This document shows positions 40,301 to 52,499 of a stretch of 64,000 bases of DNA, piece by piece; position 1 is the first letter of the stretch, and the number at the start of each line of letters is the position of its first letter. The stretch is from assembly GCA_004794785.1 (NCBI GenBank), contig SJOL01006476.1:336485-400484 (forward strand). Reading direction: 5' to 3'. This DNA is from Opisthorchis felineus. Taxonomy: Eukaryota > Platyhelminthes > Trematoda > Opisthorchiida > Opisthorchiidae. The position numbers were made by a program, and so were the translations under genes. A model generated the notes under the pieces. It saw nothing but the letters and a program-made list of their open reading frames with translations. It searched no databases and was not told where the DNA came from.

Positions 40301-43300
40301 AGCATGTCAATGCTAAGAAAATGACCGTATGACTGTTTCCTGGCAATTGTGTGGACATGAAACATTATTACGTTCCGTCTAATGGATGAATAAATCACGT
40401 TCGAAAGCAAGTGTGCAGCGGATTTTAACCGCACTTCATCGCAGACTAAATGTGCAATACTTGGTGAGTGATATTTAATTATCAAGCAACTGAACCATCA
40501 CCACATTGATGCAGTAACTCACGTCGTTGCAGCACGCTGGAGTTGACATGAAAATTGGGAGAAAAATCGAGAATAACCCACATGAATTCCAAGAATGAAG
40601 ATTAGGATTGATTTAACTGTTCAGCTACTGAAATATCGGGAGTAGTTTCTAATTATATCGCCTGATATTTTGAAACCATCGGCTAATCTCGAAACAGCGC
40701 ATCAAAATTCCGGGACCCATTGTTTCCGCAGATCCCTTAGATACACTTTAGGCGCATTTACCGAGTCTCTATGAAGCTGACGAATTACCTAGTTGATTTC
40801 AGAGCCATCAAAGTGCAGCTCGAGGAGAGTCATACTTTGTTCCATCACAAACCGCAACAGTTATGCTGGACGTTGAAAATAAATACTCGCAGGTTCCGCC
40901 AAATTAAGAGAGCAAACACCATATATTCGGCTCAGCAATATCAATTCAACTGCCAGGGTTTAGTCACAGAACAATAAACCCAAAATTACTGCAAGAAAAG
41001 AAAATTCCATGGTTAAATAATGAATTTTGAGAGATCGTTCGGGACATGAAAAATAGAAACTATTACACTAATGAACAGCAGGAGGAAACCGGACGGCCTG
41101 TTGGGCCGAATAAGCGCAAGCAAAGCTGAAATGCACGCCAAACAGATAACTGAACCATATTCCATTATGATTGTGATAACTTGAGTTATTATTAAGGTTC
41201 CTCAAACATACCAAATATACTGCATTTTTATGTGCAATTTGAACTCTGGTGCCGCGTGATTTTTTGGAATCTTAGGTGTATGTTTATGAATAAGCCTGGA
41301 TAACACCTCCGCACACGTTAGGACAAACTGGTGTTGGCTGCACTAAGTATATTTGGTGAATCATCGAACCGGGAAGCATTTCCGTCCTCTGTAACTAACA
41401 TTCTAAACTCTTAGCCAAAAAATTGCACGTATTTTGTTCACCATCGGACTGCACCTTGGCATGTCACATGTCCAGTAACTTCGAATTATGGATCTAAGAG
41501 TGTAGCACTATACATTCGCCATCTAACTCAATAGGGTGTTTATAAACCAAACCGATATGTTTCAAAACAAAGCGCAGGCAGTTGCATTCTCATATGTAAA
41601 GACCGTATTGTTACAAACTGTTGCAAGTGTTTGAACTGCTGCTGAAACGCGTAAGTGAGGAATGACTGCATGATCAACACAGGGCTACGCATGGTTCAGT
41701 AGCCTGATGGACACGAAGTACTTTAAGAAGGCTAAATTCAGGGTGTTACAGGGCACTCAAGCCCTATCGACTCAGTTCAGCGGTGGGGTAGTCAAGAAAT
41801 GCAGCTCATCCGGGCCTAGCTCATATCGTTGCCGGGTGATTAATGAACATGGCCTTCACACTTGGTACAAACATACATCCATACACTTCGTCAGACCGTA
41901 GGCTTCTTGCTACGACACATCATTAACCAATTGGTTTCAAGTGAAGTAGTTAAGCTAGATAGCGCCATGCAAAAATTGCTTAACAAACTGGACATACTCT
42001 GCTATGTCTCGGGCTCCATAATCTAGATGTTCGAACCATCTGACGTGATAAGTTTGCGTGATGTTTCCAGTCAATTAGTCAATTAAAAGTGGGATACCGA
42101 TGCGGTCCATTTTTACTGCACACTGTATTTCAACGCAGAAACAAGTGGAGTCGTAAATACTCCGCAGCTATTTCTCTTAACTTGCTCACAACATGCCTAT
42201 CCATTGATTTTCATAAGCTCAAGATTGCACCGAAATGATAGTACTGATAGACCTGACTGCGATCAATTCCGACGGTAAATATTTAAACACTTCAATACAA
42301 GATATCATGTAGAATGTATTGAGTCGGTGCACTTTTGGACAGTGAATTTTAAGCTGACCGATTATGAAGCAGAATAGGTAAATTGTAGGTAAGTGGTCAA
42401 AACACGAGATTTCGAGCCGAATCCTGACGAGTTATTGATCCGTTTTCATGGAGTTACCGGGTGATCTTTGTACTGACACACGCTGCACAAACCCAGCTAG
42501 CTACCTGTTAAATTTAGAGAAGCTTGGTAATAAACATGTTATCGTTAGATTCCATGCATCCTCCTAAGAGGATATGCCTTTGTACATGGTGCCTAATAAC
42601 AATCGCCAAATGAGAGGAAAATGAGTATCGACTTCCAACCCCTGTTTTCGACGGTGTTGTGTCAGCCACTTTCAACCATGATTGTTTGTCGTACCTACTC
42701 CGGCGGCACATTTGCGCGATCGATCATATTCAGTTAGCACGTTAAACGGCTCCATGACGTGCAACCTTTGGACACTAGGTTTCGCGGACGCAGAAGCGTT
42801 GAAACAAGGAACTACTGGTGAACCGCGATGGACCGGACTACCTCTGAACCAGTTTTCTAGTACGCCGTTGGTGAGACTGTGTAGCCCTCGGACCAGTCCA
42901 GCTCGCTCCAGAGTTGTCCGATTGCGCCTGAGCCAAGGGTTTCAATCCGTCTACAGCTAGTAAGTATTCACGGGCGTTTTTATTTCAAATACCATAATCA
43001 GACACTGAGGCGCTGTTTTTTCCCCGAATTTCTCCGTGCCATGGGAAAGCCTGCTGCGTTCTTGCAATAAAGCCGTTTACATCTTATACAGAGTTCTGGT
43101 AGTTTTAAAAAACAATATCCAGGTACTACGTGGCGCAAGGCGGACCAAAAGAAATGAGGACGCTGGAGTTGGTTAAATCCTCAGGAATTATTAGGGACAC
43201 CAAAATGTCTCTGCCCTTCATCTCTAAGGAGCTTGGTCAGTAACTTGGTCTTGGGTGTCTCGCACAAAACTGCCGCTGTGAGCAACATATGCGTCAATTC

Positions 43301-46300
43301 GGGATAGCCGATGAATGATTTCTCTCCGAACCGTTCCAAATTACTGAAAGTGTGTAGGTGTGGCGTACCGCCGCCAAGTGATAAGTCTACCTAGTGAGCA
43401 ACAGATCGTGTGTACTCTAGCTGGCCAGTGGACTTGAAAGTAAACCACAACAAGTTTAGTAACAATTTCGTAAGCAAGCAAGGCTTCAATCAGGGCGGGA
43501 CGATAAGTGAGTAATGCTTGCGTGTGCCTATCTTAGTTTGTATCCATGAGACGGCACGTCACTCCTACCAACGACCATATCGGGTAACCTTATATTACAT
43601 ATCGACATTTTGTGAAATATGTTTGATCTGTCGTAGAAGAGGGGACACAGAACCTGTTAGCGAGTGAATTTTGATGTACATACGCAGGAACCCATAGTTT
43701 ACTTAAAATACGCCTAATCGCATATTGACATCGCAACATTTTTTCTAAACAGGCTCCCCTTAAAATTCTGCAGAATTCAGTGTGAAGCCTTATTATCCTC
43801 ACCTATCTTGAGTTTTTCTCATCTGTGGTTTCAGAGTCTTTAGAAAAAACACTGAGAAAAGGAATCAAGACACGGATGAAAATTCCGGGTATGAAATAAA
43901 TCCAAACAGATCTGTCTCAAACTATTCAGAATGTATAAGTTTGGTTTGAATTTCCTTAAATATCCTTAATTTGCCTAAAGAATGATATACGACATCTGAA
44001 CTCTCCGCGCCGTCACTTGAGCCTACTGGTAAAATGTGTTGCTGTTAGAATTAATCGCAGTCCAGGGAACCCAAATGGCAGTGTTGTGCAACTTTCAAAT
44101 AAGACAACCAGACTATATCCCAACAAATAAACTCATTTACACAGGAGATCCAACAGAATCCAATTGAATGCCTCGTTAATGATGGTCCGATTATTTTTCA
44201 GTAACCCTATGAGTAGTGTGATACAGCCGGAACATTTGCTCAAGTCCATTCAGACGAAACATGTAAATTGCATTAATATGCATATCAGTGCCAAACGACT
44301 CGTGTGTGATTTTTGGCAAATAGTGTTGATTGATTCATCCGGAGGTCCTGAATCCTGTCCATTTTCCGAGAGTTTATGTACCTAGATACACAGGTCGGGG
44401 ACGGCTCTGTGTTGTCACCACCTTAGTTATTCGTGGCAGCAGCCACATTGATAAGGACTTGAATGAAATGGTGAATACATTAGTGCATTTAAGTTGTACT
44501 GGATAACAGTGGAACACCGGAATCGATTTTTTCCATGGATTTTGAATTACAACCCCTGTAGTTTCGTTATTCAAATTCGACGGATAGCCCAATCAAATTC
44601 ACTGACTCCCGGAAAAACGGTCTTCGTAGGCGCTTCGAATTATATAGGAAATCACCAATTTAAAATTGATATTGTGAAATTTTGCGCTAAGTTGGGTAGA
44701 AAAAACAAAATGCTCAACCTGTTCGCATAATCTGCCCGGCTTACATCTATTAACCGAATAGTGTCATCCCAACCATGCGTACCAGACAACACTAGATATT
44801 GTCCCGGGGAAATAACATCGCACCCACCTTCAGGAGGTTAATTCTGCTGATCAGTAACACTTCTGGCTTGGTTTGGTGGGTTGCCTACTTGTATTCATCC
44901 CGATCTCAAGCACATCTAATATGCATTATGTTGCATTGCGCTATACTGTTTTGAAGTATATATGACTGACCTTAACTCCGCGTCGACTTCAAAAATTCCG
45001 AAGTGTTGGGCTTACAAAAGTGCTACTGGTGGCTTCCACTATCACCGCAGTATGGAACCAGGTGAATACTGATCAGCACTAGCTAGCTATCTGTCCCTCT
45101 CAAGTTTGGCGTATGAGTGTTGCGAGAAATCAGATCATCTTTTTGCATAGACTGTGGGTCTTAACTGTTCAACCGTTCACTCTTAAATTGAGTACTCTGG
45201 TGGCCTTAGAACTGACCCCTCAGGTGTCATTGCCTTGAGTGTAAACGGTGTACACGACGTCCAGCTGGTTGCATACACGGCTTAGCGCGAGCCGTATGTG
45301 ACATTAACTATTGGGCACGGGGTCCATCGGCTTCTTTCGATGTGACAGGCCGATCCGGGGACGGATTCCAGCCCACCGTTATCCACAACACAATTCGCAT
45401 CTTGTACGCCTTGATTTGGTTCACCCACTGATTAGTCCGTCAATACATGTGTGATATTCGCCATTGGCTCGACAAATTATCAACACCAGATGTTTGCGTC
45501 CACTTCACGTCACTAATCTGTCCTTGATTTGTGCTGTACTACTTTAGGCCTATGTTTGTCACTTTTATAACATAACACATACCATAACTAGCGTGTTTTG
45601 ATTCCGATTTGAGAGCACTGCAGTTAGCAGCAGAAGGCGAACTGTGTCACTGGATTGTTATTGCACATTGTGACGGGACTTCTGAAATTCGTTCAGGAGA
45701 TGCAGTCTAGACAGTTCAAAGCATCACAACAACGTTTGCTTGAAGCGGCACACATGTCGATAAAACCATCACCTAAGATACAGCAGTTTCCAATACAGAC
45801 AAGTTGGAGCAGGGTTTGACAGCCAGTCAGGGGACCAACTTACTTTCGCCTCTATGTAAACTGGATGAATATTGATGAAATCGGCCTGGATTAATCAAGT
45901 CGCACTCGTCTACCTTTAAAGAAATTGGGTCCCCGAGATTACATGAAAACACCGTGATCACATTCTACCCAGCACATCCTTCCAGATGTGTCACCCGAGG
46001 AAGCTGCAAAGCTGCTCGAAGCTGCTGCCAGAATTTTTGGTCCCAATGTGCCACATTCCCATGAATTATTACGGTGTCTCCGAGTTGTCAATTTTCACAA
46101 AGGTGGTTTTTCAAATTGATGACATCTTTCACGAAGAACATTCCAGATAAACGCATTCACAAATGATCAGTATAGTCCTAATTTTTGTATATAGGTCGCT
46201 GCCTCCGAAAGATTTTTAGGTTTGAACTTGATTGTTATCAAGAATAGAATCAAACCCGGAGATTTCACCTGCAGGCGCTCACGCAAAAACATGACCGTAC

Positions 46301-46465
46301 GCCGATACCAAAGGATCCGAAATGGTGACGGGCCTTTCGTGGTGGATTTGAATACTGTTTCCACACACCCCAGGTTACCACGCAACCCAGTACACCTCCT
46401 CAGACTTACTCGACGAAGCCGCTCACCTGGCGCTGGTTACCAGTGTGATCAGTGAAAATGTTTGA
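34339..46465 (+). CDS. Unrecognised multi-exon gene
   Basis: Ten small exons can be joined without a phase conflict: 34339-34432 (ATG first; weak donor GTAGTG), 34541-34575, 35679-35796, 38322-38431, 39839-39899 (weak donor GTTTAC), 42779-42959, 44202-44262, 44562-44625 (donor GTAGGC), 45986-46102 and 46374-46465 (TGA at 46463-46465), giving about 310 residues. I do not recognise the family. Visible parts are ETWLAKLLAEGPGLFVFHCQ, a helical stretch EELSRKVANEDAHVKKIAHM running into GFADAEALKQ, a Ser/Arg/Pro-rich middle (RLCSPRTSPARSRVVRLRL), and a C-terminal helical part VSPEEAAKLLEAAARIFGPN ending in DLLDEAAHLALVTSVISENV. No signal peptide or membrane span is visible. Best-supported exons are 34541, 35679, 38322, 42779, 44202, 45986 and 46374; the first exon and 44562 are weaker. 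Confidence 0.5.
35044..35284. repeat. Palindromic Penelope-type terminal repeat with target duplication, copy D
   Basis: Arms 35097-35160 and 35210-35273 are reverse complements over 64 bp with one mismatch, round a 49-bp loop. The insertion is bracketed by a 12-bp direct repeat ATACCTAATTAG at 35044-35055 and 35273-35284, which looks like a target-site duplication. The left extra piece GGTAGCTCAGGT also occurs at copy E. The repeat family ends the Penelope-like element at 52.5-53.3 kb. On the minus strand the CTGATGA box has become CTGGTGA. Confidence 0.85.
37081..37246 (-). mobile_element. tRNA-derived SINE with 13-bp target duplication
   Basis: Minus-strand SINE. The tRNA-like head at the right (GGGGCGAGATGGCTCAGTGG) carries an A box, but the B-box segment present in the 54.6-kb copy has been deleted. 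The 3' end at the left is followed on the minus strand by a T run. ATAATGTTGATTA flanks it at 37063-37075 and 37247-37259, so the insertion is well defined. It lies in the intron between exons 35679 and 38322 of the unrecognised gene. Confidence 0.85.
45130..45440. repeat. Dispersed repeat, copy 2
   Basis: Partner of 15060-15420, sharing CTGGTGGCCTTAGAACTG, GGGTCCATCGG and a CCGGGGACGGATTCCAGCCC block in order. It is intronic in the unrecognised gene. No domain is recognised. Confidence 0.4.
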
Positions 46466-47650
46466 TTTTGTGGGTTCTGGCGACATAGTTGCAGAGGTTG
46501 TGAGCATATGGACAATGAAATGAGTCGTTTGACAGAATTTTTTTTAGAAACTGTTATGGGACTTCAACAGGATCCTTGGTTTTTAAATGTTGTTCCTCAA
46601 AGGCTGTTTTTGCAACATTGCCCAGAAATATCAATTAATGTGAAAGAACACTATCCTTATGATAAACTGTGTTTCTGTTCAGTTTCACTTGAATAACGCG
46701 TCCGTTTCGAAGTCACTTTGTGTTGAACAGTTCAAATGTGAGTTTGAGTCCCGCAATTCGCTTGAGGGGCTATTTGCTGTCTCACTTCGTGAGCATTTGA
46801 AACAACATCTTTTGAAACAGCATCGTTGAAAAAAACCTGCATCGATACCTGCGAGAGCCTTACCACCGACCGCCGCGCCTAGGTGGCTACCATAAATAAA
46901 ATCCTGACACAGGAGATAGCGGAACAGAAGCAAGGTAAGCAACTGTACCTCTGAACAGTATTAGGAGTAGCTCAGACAGCTTTCCATAATGATTTCCGTT
47001 GTATAGTTACACCCGCACCAATCCAGTGGTCTACTCATCGTAGGCTGCTCCTATTGTAGTTATTGGAAATACTGATAGTAGTTTGCAAACTTGAGCTGAT
47101 TTTTCGACCTAACAAGTTACCGCACTAGAAATACAACAATAGCCAATACAAGTTCTAAAGGATTCATCCAAAAATCTAAACGGAGAGAAGCTTTTGTTCA
47201 CGGTTGATTTTTCTTATGCATAAATACAAATTGTGGTCGAGAAACATTCCAAGAAAGTGTTCAAGAACACTACAAACCGGAGTCGGCACCGTTACAGTCA
47301 GTTACCTTTAAACGGCAACTATTTCAACAAGCAATGGGTGCCATGCTTTCCGGATTATGATTTATCATGGCCTAATTAGATGACAATATGATCATTGTAA
47401 CGTACATAGTTGATGATCATTACGCACACGCGCGCCAGTCCTCACGTGAGGTGCCCCTGAGCTTCGTACAAGATTCTGATGCCCAATGTTATACGCCTTG
47501 ACTCCATTATCAGAGGTTCCGGTCGTCGGCCAGACCCAAACGCAGCAAAAGCAACTAAGTTAGTGCTACTACCCAGGAATAGATCCTCCTGCAATTCTTC
47601 TTCGGTCTAGTTAACTACCAACACAACTTTGTTCCGCGGATGCACTAACT
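46466..47650. other. No gene recognised; short relic-like frame at its start
   Basis: A plus frame at 46508-46696 (for example TEFFLETVMGLQQDPWFLNV) seems to continue in another frame to about 46830 (CEFESRNSLEGLFAVSLREH), which suggests a decayed coding element just downstream of the unrecognised gene. The family is unknown. The rest holds nothing I can support. Confidence 0.3.
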
Positions 47651-47659
47651 CAAGTCCAT

Positions 47660-47812
47660 GAGAGTGAAGAGGATAGTGGTAGCTCAGGTTGTTATGATGG
47701 TCACTAACTTTCATTCATGACTCACTGATAAATCATCTTCAGTGGTGATGAAACTTATGCAATCAACTTTCATAGCTCACCCAATAAATCAACGGCCACT
47801 GAATAGTCTTTT
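47660..47812. repeat. Penelope-type terminal repeat copy E
   Basis: GGTAGCTCAGGT, GATGGTC, a GTGGTGATGAAACTTATGCAATC block and CAACGGCCACTG follow the order of copy D and its relatives. The left arm is largely lost, so only part of the hammerhead-like core (the GAAAC side) remains. Confidence 0.6.
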
Positions 47813-49360
47813 GGCAAAATAATCAATGCGATTTTAATCATCCCACTGTCAAGAGTCCTTTGATGACATTCAACGAATATTACTATCCGATCTGCCGACA
47901 TATTATGACCCAGTGTTGTCACTAACCTTCACTGTCGATGCGTCGCAGCGTGTGATGCTGCAGCCACTTACGAATGGACACTAAAAATGCGGTCAGGCGT
48001 GTTACCCTTGTGTTGACCGCGGCAAAAATAAACAATACAATCAAGTCGTTTGTATTGTCAGGAGGCTGTACAAGATGGTACATGCTCACAAATTTGTGCT
48101 GTACACAGACCATAAGCCTTAGTTATAGATTTTGAGCGTTATCCAAGTCCACATTGCAAACATGTTACTATTTTGAATCACCACTGCGTTTTTAATTTAC
48201 GTTCTGGTCAAAATGGCGCATCGTCCAGACCGATTACTGACTGACGCCAAGTGTACTTGCCGTTTTCATAGACTCTGAGGTTGGGCAAGTGTTCCATACT
48301 ATAGGGCGTGTACTGAACTTCCTAATGTGGTGTGTTCTATTTCGACAGGTTCATGGAATCAAAAATTGCCCGTAAAACTTGAGAAATGTAAATTGGCATC
48401 AGAGGGATAGTTTGCCATCTTCGTACAATGATGGAACACTGCAACTCCATAGAGATCAGAGGTGATGCAGACAGGTTTGTTGAATCAACAATCAGGGAAG
48501 GCCGATCAAGTTGAACAGTTTATACCATGCTCAAGTTTTGTTCCCAATTGGCTATGATAATCATGCCAGTTGGTAAAGGGTTGTTGTATTATTAGATGGC
48601 ATACGAAAAGTGCACGCTGGTCCACGGAACTCAGAACACGACTAAGCGCAGTGTATCCACACTCAATCTGGTGCAGTAAAACGCGACTGTATACAGTGGC
48701 TGCTTGACTAGCCAATGGACAGACAAGGAAATACGTTATCGAATTGGATTACTGTTGCTCATTCCTTGACTTGTGAAAAGGGGCAACCCGATCGTCTGAG
48801 CACTGTGAGTCCAAGGTCGACTATACTGTGACTGGTGAGGAGACGGATAAAAATATCTCTTTGATGAGTTATCGCAATGCCTTAGTAGGAACCAATTTGT
48901 AATGGCATCAGACGGACTATCAGTAGCATGTTTTGTCCTAAATCGAATGTATTCTGCCAGGTTGATAAGGCACATGAAATGTATGAGGTTCGAGCTCGCC
49001 GAAAAGGAGCCCTCGAGGCAGTGTTGCGGTTCTATTCTTATGGCACCCACAGTCATAGATATGCTGGATAATTTCTCGGAGTAATGGGCTTCCTTGTAAA
49101 GTACGATATAAGTATTGTCATACACGGCGTTGACTGGTGGTCTATCCAAAAGTTCCAGTTTCATCATCCGGTATAACCCTTTAGCCTCCAAACCAAGAGA
49201 TTTACACGAACTGAGGCATGTATCAATTTTGGTACCGGAAAGAAGTACGAGCGATCGAAATCAATAGCTGTCTACAATATTTCATTGGATGAAATGCAGT
49301 CAAGTTCTTCAGTTTCATCTACAGTTGGCCGTCTCAGGAGTTTCTAAGTTCTGTTAGTGA
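47813..49360. other. No gene recognised
   Basis: The longest frame is minus 49191-48736 (151 codons), followed by minus 48715-48506, whose end LLHQIECGYTALSRVLSSVD looks mildly protein-like. Neither shows a domain I can name. A decayed retroelement is possible but not shown. Confidence 0.3.
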
Positions 49361-49377
49361 CAGGTGTGCTGTCGGAT

Positions 49378-50229
49378 GCATCATCATCATCATTGGCAAC
49401 ACCGATGCTTCGCTGCCGTTCAACTATGATTTATTTGAAAGCCTTATTGTGAAGAAAAGAATAAAGGTGGACAGGGAAGGGACTTAGTGCTAGCTTACTA
49501 CAATCATTCCGAGGTGCCTACACCTCCAGACACTCATTCAGGCAATCTGGATAGAAACTGACAACAAAATCGCCACTGACATCGGTTGGCGGCCATATCT
49601 TCCAGTGTCTCCAACCAGGCGCAGTGAGGATCACGCGGTCCCCAGCCTGGAAGGCGAGTAGCACCGACAGCACCCAAGTGTTTCGCAATCTCCTTCATAC
49701 ACCTCTGCCAGGTCAAGGGTTGGCCACCTCTCTGAATTGGGCATGGAAACAGCACTCTCTTTGGCAAACGATGGTTAGGCATACGCAACACATGTCCCAA
49801 CCAACGCAGCTTCTGGTGCTGAACACAGTTTTAAATGGAAGTACCCGTTGCACAACCGAAAACTCGCTTTCTAATTGCCTCGTTACGGATACGCCGACCC
49901 CAACCCACACGAGCTATGGTTCTGAGACAACGATTGTCGAACTCCTGAAGACGTATGAGCTCCACTGGTCGAGCAGGCCAAGTCTCATAGCCATACAACA
50001 AGACAGCCCGCACCGTAGCCTGATACACACGTCCCCTGAGATTCACGGATACACAACTCTGACGCCATAGGTATCTCAAGTTAGCAAACGCGACCTGAGC
50101 CTTGCAGATTCGTGCATTGACCTCATCTGTCACACTACAATCAGAACTAATACAACTTCCAAGATACGTAAAACGTTCCACAAAGGTATCATGGTTGTAG
50201 TTGGGCTGGGATAGTGTCAGGTCACCCAC
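49378..50229 (-). mobile_element. RTE-like LINE 3' part (minus)
   Basis: From 50229 down to 49534 two overlapping minus frames carry the end of the reverse transcriptase and the C-terminal region. 50229-49831 has ERFTYLGSCISSDCSVTDEV and RVYQATVRAVLLYGYETWPA; 49800-49534 has GHVLRMPNHRLPKRVLF and GATRLPGWGPRDPHCAWLE. One frame change separates them. The 3' end is marked by the TCATCATCATCAT run at 49378-49394, meaning an ATGATG-type tail on the element's own strand. It is 5' truncated. Confidence 0.85.
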
Positions 50230-50590
50230 ACCTAGACAGGAGGACGACTAGGGTCCTCAACCAAAGCCTTTGGCTAAAAGCCTAACCGCAAGTAAGCGGT
50301 GCTTGGCGGCAAATGCAAATGCATTACCATTTCTACGGAACAAGTCGCCACATGTTCCAACCCCCAACCTGGAGGACCAGGGGGCTGTTTGTCAGACCTC
50401 TAACCATTGACCAACGTGGTATGAGAGACTGTGAGTGCCGCGGGGATACTCCCCAGTATAGCTCAATGGGTCGCTGAGGTGCGCAAACAGCCACACACGG
50501 TAAGGTCCAGTCTCTTCGTGACGGCTGTCGGATGCGCTTCGTACCGAACATGCAGTCCCTGAACACGCCACTCATCCTCTAAGTAGAAGC
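50205..50590. repeat. Repeat spacer between two LINE copies
   Basis: Separates the head-to-head LINE copies. Its left end (50205-50245, GGGCTGGGATAGTGTCAGGT and CCTAGACAGGAGG) matches the right end of the SINE fragment at 20530-20567. The rest is GC-richer and carries no domain I can name. Confidence 0.4.
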
Positions 50591-50599
50591 TTTCAGGGT

Positions 50600-51360
50600 T
50601 TTGGAGCGTTTTGTGGATCTTGGAATTTGTATAAGCTCCGACTGTAGTGTGAGAGATGAGGACAATGCACGAAGCTCAAAGGATTCGGTCGCGTTTGCTA
50701 ATTTGAGACACTCATGACAGGAAAGCGGCATATCCCCGGATGTGTGTATCAAGTTATAATACGTTTTAATACGTTATAATACGTTTTGTCATATGGACGT
50801 GAGACGTGTACATCGCAATCAGCCGGACTGAGACGTCTTCAGACCTTCGATAACCCTAGCTTGTGTAGGCTAGCACAGACGAAGTCGCGACGAAACAGTT
50901 AGAAAAGTAGTGTCTGGTTGTGCAACAGAGACTTCGATCGGAGAATGTATCCAGCATCAAAAGTTGGGGTGGTTTGGTCATGTATTGCGCATGCCAACTA
51001 GTCGTTTGCCGAAGATAGGGCTGTTTTCTGTGCCCAATGCAGTGGCACAGGCAGATAGCCAACCTTTGGCCTGGCAGTGGGGTATGATACAGATTACGAG
51101 AAGTCTAGGTGTTGTCGGTGTGACTCACCTACCAGGATGGGGAATGCGTGGTGCCCGCTTGGAGACGCTGCAAGATATGGTTGCCAAACTATGTCAGCGG
51201 CGTTCTTCTGACTGCATGGAGTTGTAAACAACTTGGAATGATTGTGGTAGGCTAACAACAAGTCCCTTCCCCAACCACTTTTTTCTTCACAATACGCTCC
51301 TGGAAAAACTATGGTTGTACGGCGGCCGGGCATCACTGCTGAACGATGCTGACGATTATT
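50600..51360 (+). mobile_element. RTE-like LINE 3' part (plus)
   Basis: Homologous to the minus copy at 49.4-50.2 kb but on the plus strand. GICISSDCSVRDEDNA comes first, then 50910-51227 with SGCATETSIGECIQHQKLGW, FGHVLRMPTSRLPKIGLF and VTHLPGWGMRGARLETLQDM, then the shared noncoding tail (GGAATGATTGTGGTAGGC, ATGGTTGTACGGC). A stop and a frame change lie before 50910, so it is inactive. Confidence 0.85.
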
Positions 51361-52499
51361 TTTTTTACCACTGCATCAGGTCCCCATGGGATTGTAACTG
51401 TACATCCGGTTGCGCAGTGTTGTGCTGACGTGACATCATCCTTACGGTCAGTATGGTGTTGCTGAGTGACCTATGAATCGCCACCATTATCGATAAATCA
51501 AAACACAACAAATCAGAAGTATTGTGTTCCGTCAGTCAGTCAGGCACAAAAAAATATGAGATTATGCAAAACGGTAGCTTGACTAGCAATAGGCAATGGA
51601 TAGCTAAGGGCACTTGTTGTCGAATCGAATTATTCCATATATCAGTGGTCCTCAACCTTGTGGGGAGGGGTGTGAATAGAAGATCCCAGATACGAGGACA
51701 ACCCATCGGGGGGAATAATTTTTAGCCCATTTTGTTTTAATCATTTAAACCTGACCATCAGTATTGCTTTTGGACTTTGTCGTTCACCACCTATGTTGAC
51801 CATAGCAGACGTGCCAGTATGACGTCCGTGTTGGTACTGCACCCACTTCATCAATATACTTTTCGCCTGGCAGTAAAATTCCAGTGTTGCCAAACGAACC
51901 CAATGTACCGTGTGCTTCTCAACTGTGTTCTTACTACTCATCCCGTGGCTACATTATAGTGCATGAGGGACGAGCTATATGCGAGCGGTATACTACTCCC
52001 TCTTTCTGACCAACTTTACAGGTTTGGAAAACGTGGCTGAAGTAAAAAATATGATGAAGATAGATTTGGATCCATTTCCTGGAAAGCGAGTAAATTTTGA
52101 AGGAATATGATGCTGTCAACTAGTTCGACGTTCAACGAGCCGTTGCAAAACCGTGATTCAGCAAACATCTTCAGAATGAGCGAAGTTATTACGCTTCGTT
52201 CTTTCGGATTATGTTATGTTAAGCTCTAATAAAGTTCAGTTTGCTTCCCATGTACTCGTCACAGGAAATGTTTTCGACTGACTTGGGCGATCACTTGCGA
52301 CATAATGAAAAACGCGAGTTACGGGAAATACGTTGAGAAATACTACTGTTGATTAGTCAGTGGGGTGCATTTGGTTCACCAGGAAAAAGACAACTTATGG
52401 TCATTCATCCTCGACTTTCCCTAGTTGGCGCGATTCCTTCGCTTTTGCGTGCAGTCTATCTCACCTAATTTCGACAGAATGTATGCCTCGCACTCCCGA

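Noticed and set aside
44147..44201. Possible exon reading EIQQNPIECLVNDGPII, reminiscent of ubiquitin-conjugating enzymes
   Set aside because: The similarity is weak, no donor follows, and the AG at its end is better used as the acceptor of the exon at 44202.
51645..51720. hAT-like terminal sequence CAGTGGTCCTCAACC
   Set aside because: Typical of hAT transposon ends, but no matching inverted end or transposase was found nearby.
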